19,787 nt of DNA from an uncultured Lacticaseibacillus sp. (GTDB lineage: Bacteria > Bacillota > Bacilli > Lactobacillales > Lactobacillaceae): positions 1 through 19,787 of the forward strand of contig CAKQZO010000016.1 in the NCBI GenBank assembly GCA_934293835.1, written 5' to 3'. The translations under genes and the position numbers were made by a program. Below are positions 13,083 to 19,787 of the stretch, piece after piece (position 1 is the stretch's first letter; the number at the start of each line of letters is the position of its first letter). The notes beneath the pieces were generated by a model, which saw only the letters and a list, made by a program, of their open reading frames with translations, was not told the DNA's origin and did no database searches.

Positions 13083-13826
13083 TCATTTTGCATGAATCAA
13101 CAACCAGCGATACCCGCGTGCCGACCACGTCGCCAGCGCATTGAACACCAGGCTCAACAAGACGACCCAGACGATTGCCGCAAACACCTTATCGATCTCA
13201 AACCCGTTCTTGGCCCGAATCATGTAATACCCCAGCCCAGATTCTGCGTTCAACCATTCGCCAATCACGGCCCCGCCGACGCAGTAAGTCGCCGCGACCT
13301 TCAGCCCTGAGAAAAAGCCGGTCATCCCTAATGGCAGCTTCAGCGTCGTGTAGATTCGCCAGCGGCTGGCACCCATCGTCTCGAGCAGCTCAATCTGCGC
13401 GCTGGGAACCGCCTGGAGCGCGGCGACCAAGGCCACCACAATCGGAAAATAGCTCATCAAGACAACCAAGATGATCTTCGGGGTCAGATCAAATCCGAAC
13501 CACAAAATCAACAGCGGTCCCAGTACCATCACCGGTAACGTCTGCGAGATCACCAGCAGTGGATAAACCAGCTGGTACAGCCAGCGCCATGCGTCAAGCG
13601 CCACGCCGGTGACCAGTGCGATGCCACCAGCCACCAGCAACCCGAGGCCGGATTCAAATCCAGTCGTCAAGGTGTGCTGCCACAAAACGCCTCCGTCTGC
13701 GATCATCGCCTGCACCACGGCGATCGGCCCCGGAAGAAAATACGCCGGCACCTTGAGCAGGCTCACGAGGCCTTGCCAGATGAGACAGATCAGGCCGAAG
13801 CTGATCAACGGATAGATTTTTTTCAT
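13083..13826 (-). CDS. thiX: ABC transporter permease, thiamine precursor uptake
   Basis: A 247-residue membrane protein with about six segments of the binding-protein-dependent permease type (SsuC/TauC/ThiX). The cytoplasmic coupling loop is GASRWRIYTTLKLPLG (~157-172), the EAA motif that contacts the ATPase. The start at 13826 has AGGAG 7 bases upstream; a longer reading from 13868 would run into the riboswitch terminator. It is the first gene after the TPP riboswitch, so the operon order is permease, binding protein, ATPase, TatD-like hydrolase. Confidence 0.87.
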   Translation of the reverse strand: MKKIYPLISFGLICLIWQGLVSLLKVPAYFLPGPIAVVQAMIADGGVLWQHTLTTGFESGLGLLVAGGIALVTGVALDAWRWLYQLVYPLLVISQTLPVMVLGPLLILWFGFDLTPKIILVVLMSYFPIVVALVAALQAVPSAQIELLETMGASRWRIYTTLKLPLGMTGFFSGLKVAATYCVGGAVIGEWLNAESGLGYYMIRAKNGFEIDKVFAAIVWVVLLSLVFNALATWSARGYRWLLIHAK

Positions 13827-13848
13827 CGCCACACTCCTAACTACACAC

Positions 13849-13890
13849 AAAAACCCGTAACTGGGCATAGCCTGCCCCCAATCACGGGTT
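13849..13890 (-). terminator. Intrinsic terminator of the riboswitch expression platform
   Basis: On the minus strand AACCCGT (13890-13884) pairs with ACGGGTT (13858-13852), with an inner TTGGG/CCCA-type extension, followed by TTTTT (13853-13849). It lies directly between the aptamer and the permease ribosome site, which points to control by premature termination when TPP is bound. Confidence 0.8.
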
Positions 13891-13899
13891 CAAAACTAT

Positions 13900-13983
13900 G
13901 TCTCTTCCCTTCGACAGTGTTAGCTGACAGGTTCAACGGGTCTCGGCTACTACCGACTCTCATGCCGTCCACGGCATCCCCGG
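13900..13983 (-). promoter_or_regulatory. TPP riboswitch (THI element)
   Basis: Read on the minus strand, the conserved parts occur in order: GGGGATGCC opening strand, the TGAGA box (13962-13958), GACCCGTTGAACCTG (the ACCC..GAACCTG core, with GTTCAAC at 13931-13937 on the plus strand), a CTAACAC..TCG segment and the closing AAGGGA. This is the TPP aptamer with its two helical arms; the arm after the first box is GTCGG..CCGAGAC-like. Bound TPP should favour the terminator at 13849-13890 and shut off the transporter operon. Recognised by consensus, not by covariance search. Confidence 0.9.
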
Positions 13984-13995
13984 AAACATATACGG

Positions 13996-14025
13996 ATTAA
14001 AGTGATGTGGTAAGCGTAGCACCAA
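13996..14025 (-). promoter_or_regulatory. Promoter of the riboswitch operon
   Basis: On the minus strand TTGGTG (14025-14020) and TTTAAT (14001-13996) are separated by 18 bases; the start would be near 13989, just before the aptamer. No terminator is seen between the sbcC stop (14047) and this promoter, so some sbcC read-through may also pass the riboswitch. Confidence 0.55.
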
Positions 14026-14046
14026 ACGTGGCCAGATGCAACGCCC

Positions 14047-17000
14047 CTATTGATCCAGATGCACCACTTGGATGTGGCTGTCGCCGGCGCCGCTCGGCCG
14101 CACCCGCAGCTGATCCGCGATGCCTGCCCGTAGCGACTCGACATGGCTAATGATGCCGATCATCCGCGATTGGCCTTCGATCGTCTCTAGCGCCTGTAAG
14201 GCCGTCTCCAGGCTGGCGCTGTCTAGCGAGCCGAAGCCTTCGTCGATGAACAAAGCATCGATCGTGATGCCGCCTGCAGTTTGTTGGATCACCTCGCCTA
14301 GGGCCAAGGCCAGGGCCAGGGCCGCAATGAACGACTCGCCGCCACTCAACGTATGCACCGAACGCGTCTCGCCGACCTGGTCGTCATAGACATCGATCTC
14401 CAAGCCCGAATCATTGCGATAACTCCCAGGGTCTTGGTGCAACAAGAGCTGATAACGCCCGTCGGACAAGCCTTCCAGGCGCCGGTTGGCCACCACCAGA
14501 ACTTGCTGGAGATACGCACGCAACACATAGCGCTCCAGGCTCAACTTCTGCGCGTTGTTGCCGTTGACGATCGCGGCCAGGTTCTGCATGGCCACGCCCA
14601 CATTCAGCGCCGCTTGATTGCGTTGGTAATCCATCTGCATCTGTTGCACCAAGTGGGCCGCTTGCTGATGCTGTTGGCTGAGGCGCGCCCAGGTTTTTTG
14701 CGCGTCTGTGGCTGCCTGATCGGCTAGGTCGCGCGCCTGTTGCAACCCGGCCAGGTCGGGTTGTGGCTGGTTGCCGATCTGAGTCGTAGCCGCCTCGAGC
14801 AACGCCTGCTGGCGCGCCGTAGCCTCATGAATCGCGGCCACGCGCTGTTGCAACTCGGGAATTGCCGCAGCGTCTGCTACCCAGGCCGCAAATGTGGCTT
14901 CATCGGTCGCCTGATGCGCAACCAACGCTTGAGTGAGTTGTTGCTGGGCGACAGCTAACTCAGCCGCTGTCGCTTGCAGTTGTGCCTGCTGGTCGCCGAG
15001 CTGGGTCTGCAAGCGCGTCTGCTGATCACGGGCGGTCTGTACGCGTGGCTTGTTGGCGGCCACTGCCTGATCATAGGCCGCGACCTGGGTCTGCAAGGTC
15101 TCCTGCTCGCGGGCGATGGTGGTGCTGGTCGGCACCTGCTGAGGTAGCTGCTGCTGGGCGGCGGCTAACTTGGCGGTTGCGGTCGCCGCGGCGACCTGAG
15201 CGGCCTGTTGCTGCGTGGTGCTGGTGGCCAGCCGCTCATGCGCCTGCTGCTGCTCGGTTTCCAGCCCCTTGGCCTCAGCCTCTAAGGCTTGCTGCTGGGC
15301 TTGTTGCGCGCTGGCTTCCTGGCGCAGTACCGCCAGCTTGTGCGTCTGGGCTGTCAAGGTCTCCTGGGCACTGCTGGCTGCCGCAGCCCCTGCCACTGCC
15401 TGGATCTGATCCTCGAGCGCGGTTTGGTCATGCTGGTGCTGGGCTAGTTGCGTCTGCAACTGCGCTTGTTGCTCCTGGTGCTTGACCCAGTCGGCCTGGG
15501 TCGCTGTTCGCCGCTCGTCTGCGGCCTGCAAGGCCTCCGGAGTCACCGCGGCTTGGGCTGCAACGGTCGCCGGATGGGGATGCTCGCGGCTACCGCAGAC
15601 GGGACACGGTGCCTCTGGTGACAGTTGCGCCACCAACGCGGCAATCTGATTGTTCAACCGCTGATCATGCAAGCGCGTATATTGCGCCTGGGCTGCGGCC
15701 ACCGCGGCTTGGTGTCCAGCAGTTGCAGCCGCTAATGTGGCTTGGTGCTGTTGCAATTGTGCCAGGCGTTGCTGCCCTTGTTCAAGCTGGTGGGCCAAGC
15801 CGCTGAGGCGCGCAACCAGGGTCTCTTGGGCCTGCAGGTCAGACGCGACCGGTGCCTGCCGCAGCGCCGCTTGGGCCTGGCGGTTGGCCGTGACGGCTTG
15901 GTCTACAGTCACCACCTCGGCTTGCGCCTGGCGCTGGGCCTCTGTGGCCTGCGTCTGGTGCTTCTGGGCGTTTGCAACCCGTTGAGATGCTTCGGCCACC
16001 TCCTCTAGCTGGGCCTGCAACGCGGCCAGTGTCTGCAATCGTTGCTCGGCCGCGGCCTGCGTTGGCGCCTGCTGCTCTAGGCTTTCCTGTTCGGCCGTGG
16101 CCGCCTGCAGTGCCGCTTGCGCCTGCGTCAAATCGGCAGTCGTCTGGTTGATCGCGGTCGTCAGCTTGGTTTGTTGCGCCTCGTGGGCGGCGATGCGGTC
16201 GGCGACTGAGGCCCATTCATGGGCCCACTGCAAATTCGCCAGGCGCTCGCTCCAGGCTTCAACCTGTGGCTTTTTCTGCGCCAATTCGGCGAGTTGGGCT
16301 TCGGCCTGTTGTTTGTTCGCATACGCGGCGTGTAGTATATCCCCGCGATGATAAGCCCCGTTGGCTCGCGCAAACGCCTGCTTTGCCTGGTTCATCTGCG
16401 CTTCGGCTGCGGCCACCGCGGCTTGCTGGGTCGCGACCACCGCCTGCATCGCGGCCAACTGCTCTGCTAAGGTCGCGTGCGGCTGTGGCTTGGCCGCCCC
16501 GTAATCGAACTGGGCGGCTAGCGCCTCTAAACGCGCCTGCTGGGCGGCGATCGTTTTGGATTGCTGCTTGGCCGCGTCTTGGAGCGTGGCCTGCCAGCGT
16601 GCGAACAACTCGGTGCCAAAAAGATGCCGGAGCAGCGCCCCCTTGGCCTCCGAATTCGCATCGAGGAACTGGCGAAACTTACCTTGAGGTAGCAACACCA
16701 TCTGCCGGAACTGATCGGCGTCCAGCTGCAAGAGGTTCTGGATGCGGTCACGCACCGCCTGCACCTTCGTCAGCTCGGTTTCTTCTTCACCGGCCACGTA
16801 GATCGTCAAACTGACCTTGGCCGCCACCTTCGTCAGCCCCGTCCCGCGCTTTTTGGCCAATAACTGTTCCGGTGCCCGCCGGATTAGATAATCGCGCCCG
16901 CCGTGGCTGAACGTCAAACGGACTGCGGTCGCCTCTTTTGGCGTGGCGAAATTTGCCCGCATCTCGGTGCCGGTACGCTCACCGCCTGTCGTCGTACCAT

Positions 17001-17154
17001 ACAAGGCATAGACGAGCGCATCAAAAATCGTGGTCTTGCCACTGCCGGTCTTGCCACTGATCAAAAACAGCTGCGTCTGCTCGAACGCCGTGAAGTCGAC
17101 CACCTCATCGCGATACGGCCCGAAGTTGTGCATCGTCAATTGTTTGAGTCGCAT
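14047..17154 (-). CDS. sbcC: Nuclease complex ATPase subunit SbcC (Rad50-like)
   Basis: A 1035-residue SMC-type ATPase. The N-terminal half-domain has Walker A GKTGSGKTT (~34-42) and LLPQGKFRQFLDAN (~158-171, Q-loop). Two very long Ala/Gln-rich coiled-coil arms follow, joined by the zinc hook CPVCGSREH at ~516-524, where two proteins dimerise through Zn. The C-terminal half has signature HTLSGGES (~935) and Walker B ALFIDEGFGSLD (~965-977). With SbcD it opens and degrades hairpins and blocked DNA ends. Its ATG is 1 base beyond the sbcD stop, with AAAGGAGGGG just ahead. Length is normal for the family. The extreme Ala/Gln bias of the arms produces several long open frames on the other strand that are not genes. 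Confidence 0.95.
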   Translation of the reverse strand: MRLKQLTMHNFGPYRDEVVDFTAFEQTQLFLISGKTGSGKTTIFDALVYALYGTTTGGERTGTEMRANFATPKEATAVRLTFSHGGRDYLIRRAPEQLLAKKRGTGLTKVAAKVSLTIYVAGEEETELTKVQAVRDRIQNLLQLDADQFRQMVLLPQGKFRQFLDANSEAKGALLRHLFGTELFARWQATLQDAAKQQSKTIAAQQARLEALAAQFDYGAAKPQPHATLAEQLAAMQAVVATQQAAVAAAEAQMNQAKQAFARANGAYHRGDILHAAYANKQQAEAQLAELAQKKPQVEAWSERLANLQWAHEWASVADRIAAHEAQQTKLTTAINQTTADLTQAQAALQAATAEQESLEQQAPTQAAAEQRLQTLAALQAQLEEVAEASQRVANAQKHQTQATEAQRQAQAEVVTVDQAVTANRQAQAALRQAPVASDLQAQETLVARLSGLAHQLEQGQQRLAQLQQHQATLAAATAGHQAAVAAAQAQYTRLHDQRLNNQIAALVAQLSPEAPCPVCGSREHPHPATVAAQAAVTPEALQAADERRTATQADWVKHQEQQAQLQTQLAQHQHDQTALEDQIQAVAGAAAASSAQETLTAQTHKLAVLRQEASAQQAQQQALEAEAKGLETEQQQAHERLATSTTQQQAAQVAAATATAKLAAAQQQLPQQVPTSTTIAREQETLQTQVAAYDQAVAANKPRVQTARDQQTRLQTQLGDQQAQLQATAAELAVAQQQLTQALVAHQATDEATFAAWVADAAAIPELQQRVAAIHEATARQQALLEAATTQIGNQPQPDLAGLQQARDLADQAATDAQKTWARLSQQHQQAAHLVQQMQMDYQRNQAALNVGVAMQNLAAIVNGNNAQKLSLERYVLRAYLQQVLVVANRRLEGLSDGRYQLLLHQDPGSYRNDSGLEIDVYDDQVGETRSVHTLSGGESFIAALALALALGEVIQQTAGGITIDALFIDEGFGSLDSASLETALQALETIEGQSRMIGIISHVESLRAGIADQLRVRPSGAGDSHIQVVHLDQ

Positions 17155-17155
17155 G

Positions 17156-18271
17156 TCACCCCTCCTTTTGTGCCGCGCCTAACGCGGTTTTCGCCCAGGC
17201 CAGCGCCTGTTCATCGATCGGTGTCCCGGTGGCCGCCATATAGAAGTCTTCCAGCAACGGCAGCGGCCCTAGCTTCAAGGCGGCCGTCGCCGGGGCGGCC
17301 GCCACCTTCACGCCGCTTTGGCGATCGAGACTGATGACCTGAGGGAAAATCTCGCGCAGACTCGCCATGACGTTAGGGATCACCTCGGTATCAGTGAGGG
17401 TGATGGCCGTGTAAGCGTCGCGATCATAGGCCCCATAATGCGCCGGATCGGCCAACTCGGTATAGCTGCCGGTGAGATGCTGGACCTCTCGCATTGGTGC
17501 AAGCGGCACGAAGCGGCGCGCCATCGTGGTGGTATCGAGGATGAACACCCCTTTTTCCTGATTCACCTCGGACACCGAATACTTGAGCAGCGAGCCGGCG
17601 TACTGGATCTTGTCCGCGTCTAGCGCGTGGCGGTTGTGCAGGTGGCCCAGCGCCACGTAATCGAATGGCGCCAAATCGCTCACCGCCACCGCATCGAGCC
17701 CGCCGACATTGACACGCGTCTCCGAATCCGAGTGTTCACTGCCTGCGGCGAAAAAGTGCCCGACCAGCACGTGCTTCTTATCAGGCGCAAATTCGGTTTG
17801 CATCTTCGCCACCACGGGCACCATCGCCTTGGCGATGTTCGTGAGCGCATCGTCGTGGAAATACTGGCGTGCGGTCACTGGCTCAAAGTACGGCAACAAG
17901 AAAAACTGCGTATCCCCGATGACGACAGGGGCAAACGCCTGCGCCAACTCGGTATTCAAATACAGCTGCGTCGCCTGGTACCAGTCACGGCCGGTGTTCA
18001 ATCGCACCGCGGAATCGTGATTGCCTGAGATCACCAACAACGGATAACCCAACTCACGGTTGAGCCGGTAAAGCATCTGGTTGACCACTTTGACAGCCGC
18101 CTCGTTGGGTAACGCCCGGTCGTACAGGTCGCCTGCGACGATGATCGCATCAACTTGCTCTTCGGCCGCCACCGTAACGAGCTTCGCGAAGATTGCCTCT
18201 TGATCTGCCTGCAGATCGAAGCCTGCGAGCTTCTTGCCGATGTGCCAATCCGCCGTGTGTAAAATTTTCAC
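17156..18271 (-). CDS. sbcD: Nuclease SbcD (Mre11-like) subunit
   Basis: A 371-residue metallophosphoesterase with all phosphodiesterase motifs: HTADWHIGKK near the start, IIVAGDLYDRALP (~48-60), VISGNHDSAVR (~84-94), VGHFFAAGSEHSDSE (~167-181) and ALGHLHNRH (~207-215). It binds two Mn ions and supplies the nuclease activity of the SbcCD complex. The start is taken as the GTG at 18271, because GGAGG lies 8 bases upstream; the in-frame ATG at 18286 overlaps that site. It is divergent from the HAD gene with only 53 bases between start codons. Confidence 0.93.
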   Translation of the reverse strand: MKILHTADWHIGKKLAGFDLQADQEAIFAKLVTVAAEEQVDAIIVAGDLYDRALPNEAAVKVVNQMLYRLNRELGYPLLVISGNHDSAVRLNTGRDWYQATQLYLNTELAQAFAPVVIGDTQFFLLPYFEPVTARQYFHDDALTNIAKAMVPVVAKMQTEFAPDKKHVLVGHFFAAGSEHSDSETRVNVGGLDAVAVSDLAPFDYVALGHLHNRHALDADKIQYAGSLLKYSVSEVNQEKGVFILDTTTMARRFVPLAPMREVQHLTGSYTELADPAHYGAYDRDAYTAITLTDTEVIPNVMASLREIFPQVISLDRQSGVKVAAAPATAALKLGPLPLLEDFYMAATGTPIDEQALAWAKTALGAAQKEG

Positions 18272-18286
18272 CGAAACCGCCTCCAT

Positions 18287-18297
18287 ATTGTATAATG
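18287..18297. promoter_or_regulatory. Overlapping divergent -10 elements of sbcD and the HAD gene
   Basis: On the plus strand TATAAT (18291-18296) is a perfect -10 box for the HAD gene. On the minus strand CATTAT, TATACA and TACAAT (18297-18287) are possible -10 boxes for sbcD in the same bases. Good -35 boxes are not evident on either side, so exact start points are uncertain. Confidence 0.45.
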
Positions 18298-18324
18298 ACC
18301 CTAGTTTGTGAAAGGAAGTGCGTC

Positions 18325-18942
18325 ATGTCTACATTTATTTTTGATATCGATGGCACCTTGATCGATTCCGTCCCCGCCTATCTTAAGGGGCTGCAACAAA
18401 CCATGCGCCGCCATGGTCGCGAGTATGCCTTAGAGGAGCTCACCTTCTCTAACGGGATCCCTTCAACCGCAACTGCCGCACACCTTGGCTTCAGCGGCGC
18501 GGACGCCCAGGCCTTGATCGCCGAGTGGATCGAAGACTCCAAGCCCTTCACCGCTCAGGTCGATTGGATCGCGGGGATGCCTGCCACTTTGGCCGCCCTG
18601 CATCAAGCCGGGCACAAACTGGGCATCGTCACCTCGAAGTCCGCGGCCGAATTCGCCCTCGATGACACCAAGTATCACTTCACCGATTACGTCGACACCC
18701 GCATCGTCGCCCACGACGCACCGCACAACAAGCCAGCCGCCGATCCGCTTTTGCTGGCGCTTGAACGCCTGCACGGCCAGCCTCAAGACGCGATCTATGT
18801 CGGCGACACCCAAGTCGATTCACAGGCCGCCCATAACGCCAACATCCGCTTCGCCTTGGCCACCTGGACCAGCCAGCCGACCGCAGCGCTCGAGCCGATA
18901 GCCTACGCCTTGAAGAAGCCGGAAGACTTACTGCCATTATAA
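18325..18942 (+). CDS. HAD-superfamily hydrolase (PGP/PpaX-like phosphatase)
   Basis: A 205-residue HAD phosphatase with all four motifs: DIDGTLIDS with nucleophile Asp7 and acid Asp9; Thr103 in GIVTSK; Lys136 in HNKPAAD; and YVGDTQVDSQAA with Asp161 and Asp165. The helical cap lies between motif I and II (residues ~15-80), as in phosphoglycolate phosphatases and the pyrophosphatase PpaX. It is cytosolic and acts on a small phosphate ester or pyrophosphate; the natural substrate is not evident. AAAGGAAG is 6 bases before the ATG at 18325. Single gene, divergent from sbcDC, ending at a large hairpin. Confidence 0.87.
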   Translation: MSTFIFDIDGTLIDSVPAYLKGLQQTMRRHGREYALEELTFSNGIPSTATAAHLGFSGADAQALIAEWIEDSKPFTAQVDWIAGMPATLAALHQAGHKLGIVTSKSAAEFALDDTKYHFTDYVDTRIVAHDAPHNKPAADPLLLALERLHGQPQDAIYVGDTQVDSQAAHNANIRFALATWTSQPTAALEPIAYALKKPEDLLPL

Positions 18943-18956
18943 CCGTAAACCTGACA

Positions 18957-19009
18957 AAGATAAGCCCGGCCCTGATGAACCTAAGTTCACCGGGTGCCGG
19001 GCTTATCTT
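18957..19009. terminator. Long hairpin between convergent genes (probable bidirectional terminator)
   Basis: A perfect 14-bp stem (18957-18970 with 18996-19009) encloses a smaller GAAC/GTTC hairpin. T tracts are short on both sides, but the position between the HAD gene and the ABC-F gene fits a shared terminator. Confidence 0.65.
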
Positions 19010-19038
19010 GACCTTAAATTACGCGATTAACCGCACGA

Positions 19039-19787
19039 TCAATAGATCGTCTCGACCTGTTTTTGTGCGATTTCGTGGGCCATGAATTCATCATAGGTCG
19101 TGTCAGCTCGATCGACGATGCCCTTAGGTCCCACTTCGATGATGTGGTTGGCGATCGTTTGGATGAACTGGTGATCGTGACTCGTGAAGACCACACCGCC
19201 TGGGAAGTCGATCAGCGCATCGTTCAGGCTCGTGATGCTTTCAAGGTCCAGATGGTTCGTCGGGTCGTCGAGCAACAAGACGTTGGCCTTCGTCAGCATC
19301 ATCTTCGCCAGGTAAGACCGCACCTTCTCGCCACCAGACAAGACGGTGACCTTCTTCAGCGGCTCGTCGCCGCGGAACAACATCTGGCCTAAGAAGCCGC
19401 GCAAGAAGGTGTTATCGGACTCTTCCTTGCTGGCAAACTGCCGTAGCCATTCCAAAATGTCGAACCGCTCGTCGGCAAATTCTGGATTAAGATCCTTAGG
19501 CATGTAGGCGCGACTGGTCGTGACACCCCAGGTGACGGTGCCGGCATCCGGTTGTAAAGTACCGGCGATGACCTGCATCAGGTAGCTGGTCGTCACATCA
19601 GAGCGCGAGATGAACGCCGTCTTGTCGCCTGGACGGAGGATGAAGGAGACATTGTCCAAGACCTTCTCGCCTTCAACGGTCAAGGAGACATTCTCCACCC
19701 GCAACAGGTCATTGCCTAATTCGCGCTCCGGCACGAACTTGATGAATGGATACTTCCGCGACGACGGCTTGATGTCATCGAGCGTGA
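19039..19787 (-). CDS. ABC-F family ATPase (YbiT/YkpA type), C-terminal part only
   Basis: The last 248 codons of a gene whose start lies beyond the right edge; the frame is open up to 19787. It begins in the inter-domain linker (TLDDIKPSSRKYPFIKF, a YbiT/YkpA hallmark) and contains the second nucleotide-binding domain: signature VTVLSGGEKVRSYLAK, Walker B VLLLDDPTNHLDLES and TSHDHQF switch. The Walker A segment reads FISRSDVTTSYLMQ, so the usual glycines and lysine are missing, and the catalytic Glu after Walker B is Asp. ABC-F proteins bind the ribosomal E site and affect translation or antibiotic resistance; they have no membrane domain. The role of this member is unknown. Confidence 0.88.
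   Translation of the reverse strand, partial: TLDDIKPSSRKYPFIKFVPERELGNDLLRVENVSLTVEGEKVLDNVSFILRPGDKTAFISRSDVTTSYLMQVIAGTLQPDAGTVTWGVTTSRAYMPKDLNPEFADERFDILEWLRQFASKEESDNTFLRGFLGQMLFRGDEPLKKVTVLSGGEKVRSYLAKMMLTKANVLLLDDPTNHLDLESITSLNDALIDFPGGVVFTSHDHQFIQTIANHIIEVGPKGIVDRADTTYDEFMAHEIAQKQVETIY

Noticed and set aside
14982..15485. 167-codon and other open frames opposite the sbcC coiled coil
   Set aside because: They mirror the Ala/Gln-rich codons of sbcC (composition dominated by Arg, Pro, Ala, Trp) and have no start signals.
14782..15940. Short repeated CTG/CAG-rich words, looking like a tandem repeat region
   Set aside because: They come from the Ala/Gln-rich coiled coil of sbcC; the repeats are imperfect and follow codons, so they are not CRISPR or a DNA repeat array.

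Overview
The window looks like a chromosomal segment of a GC-rich lactic acid bacterium, most likely a high-GC Lactobacillaceae such as a Lacticaseibacillus-like species. This is inferred from strong AGGAGG-type ribosome sites, Firmicutes-type promoters and terminators, a MutY without its iron-sulfur cysteines (known from lactic acid bacteria), a TPP riboswitch over a ThiXYZ-type transporter, and an ABC-F protein of the YbiT/YkpA type. I see no rRNA, tRNA, CRISPR array, insertion sequence or prophage. Genes are tightly packed on both strands, so this is mostly core genome with a few accessory spots.

Layout. 1-241 (-): 5'-part of an XRE-type regulator with a promoter and a perfect 10-bp inverted repeat that looks like an operator. 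345-516: a terminator, then a hairpin-rich stretch with a possible 12-codon ORF. 524-1690 (-): MFS efflux-type permease. 1899-3801 (+): two overlapping genes of unknown function. 3863-4687 (+): ThiD/PdxK-family kinase with a strong promoter and terminator. 4790-7253 (-): mutY, flavodoxin-fold NAD(P)H oxidoreductase, a 58-residue protein and a DUF308/HdeD-like membrane protein, probably one operon. 7371-8036 (+): class I glutamine amidotransferase. 8092-9903 (-): membrane GGDEF protein with a degenerate EAL domain. 10092-10355 (+): remnant of an EamA transporter. 10370-10510 (-): 46-residue protein with its own promoter and terminator. 10627-13983 (-): TPP riboswitch, permease, substrate-binding lipoprotein, ATPase and a TatD-like hydrolase. 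14047-18271 (-): sbcD-sbcC. 18325-18942 (+): HAD phosphatase. 19039-19787 (-): C-terminal half of an ABC-F ATPase that runs off the window.

How they fit together. The riboswitch operon should import a thiamine precursor (probably the pyrimidine HMP) when TPP is low; the ThiD-like kinase 7 kb away could phosphorylate it, although its active site also fits a pyridoxal kinase. MutY, SbcCD and the HAD phosphatase are repair or housekeeping functions. The points most worth a second look are the unknown two-gene operon, the TatD-like hydrolase locked into a thiamine-precursor operon, the GGDEF/degenerate-EAL protein, the cluster-less and apparently leaderless mutY, and the mini-ORF whose ribosome site lies in a hairpin loop. 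I did not find convincing evidence of a wholly new defence or mobile system here.
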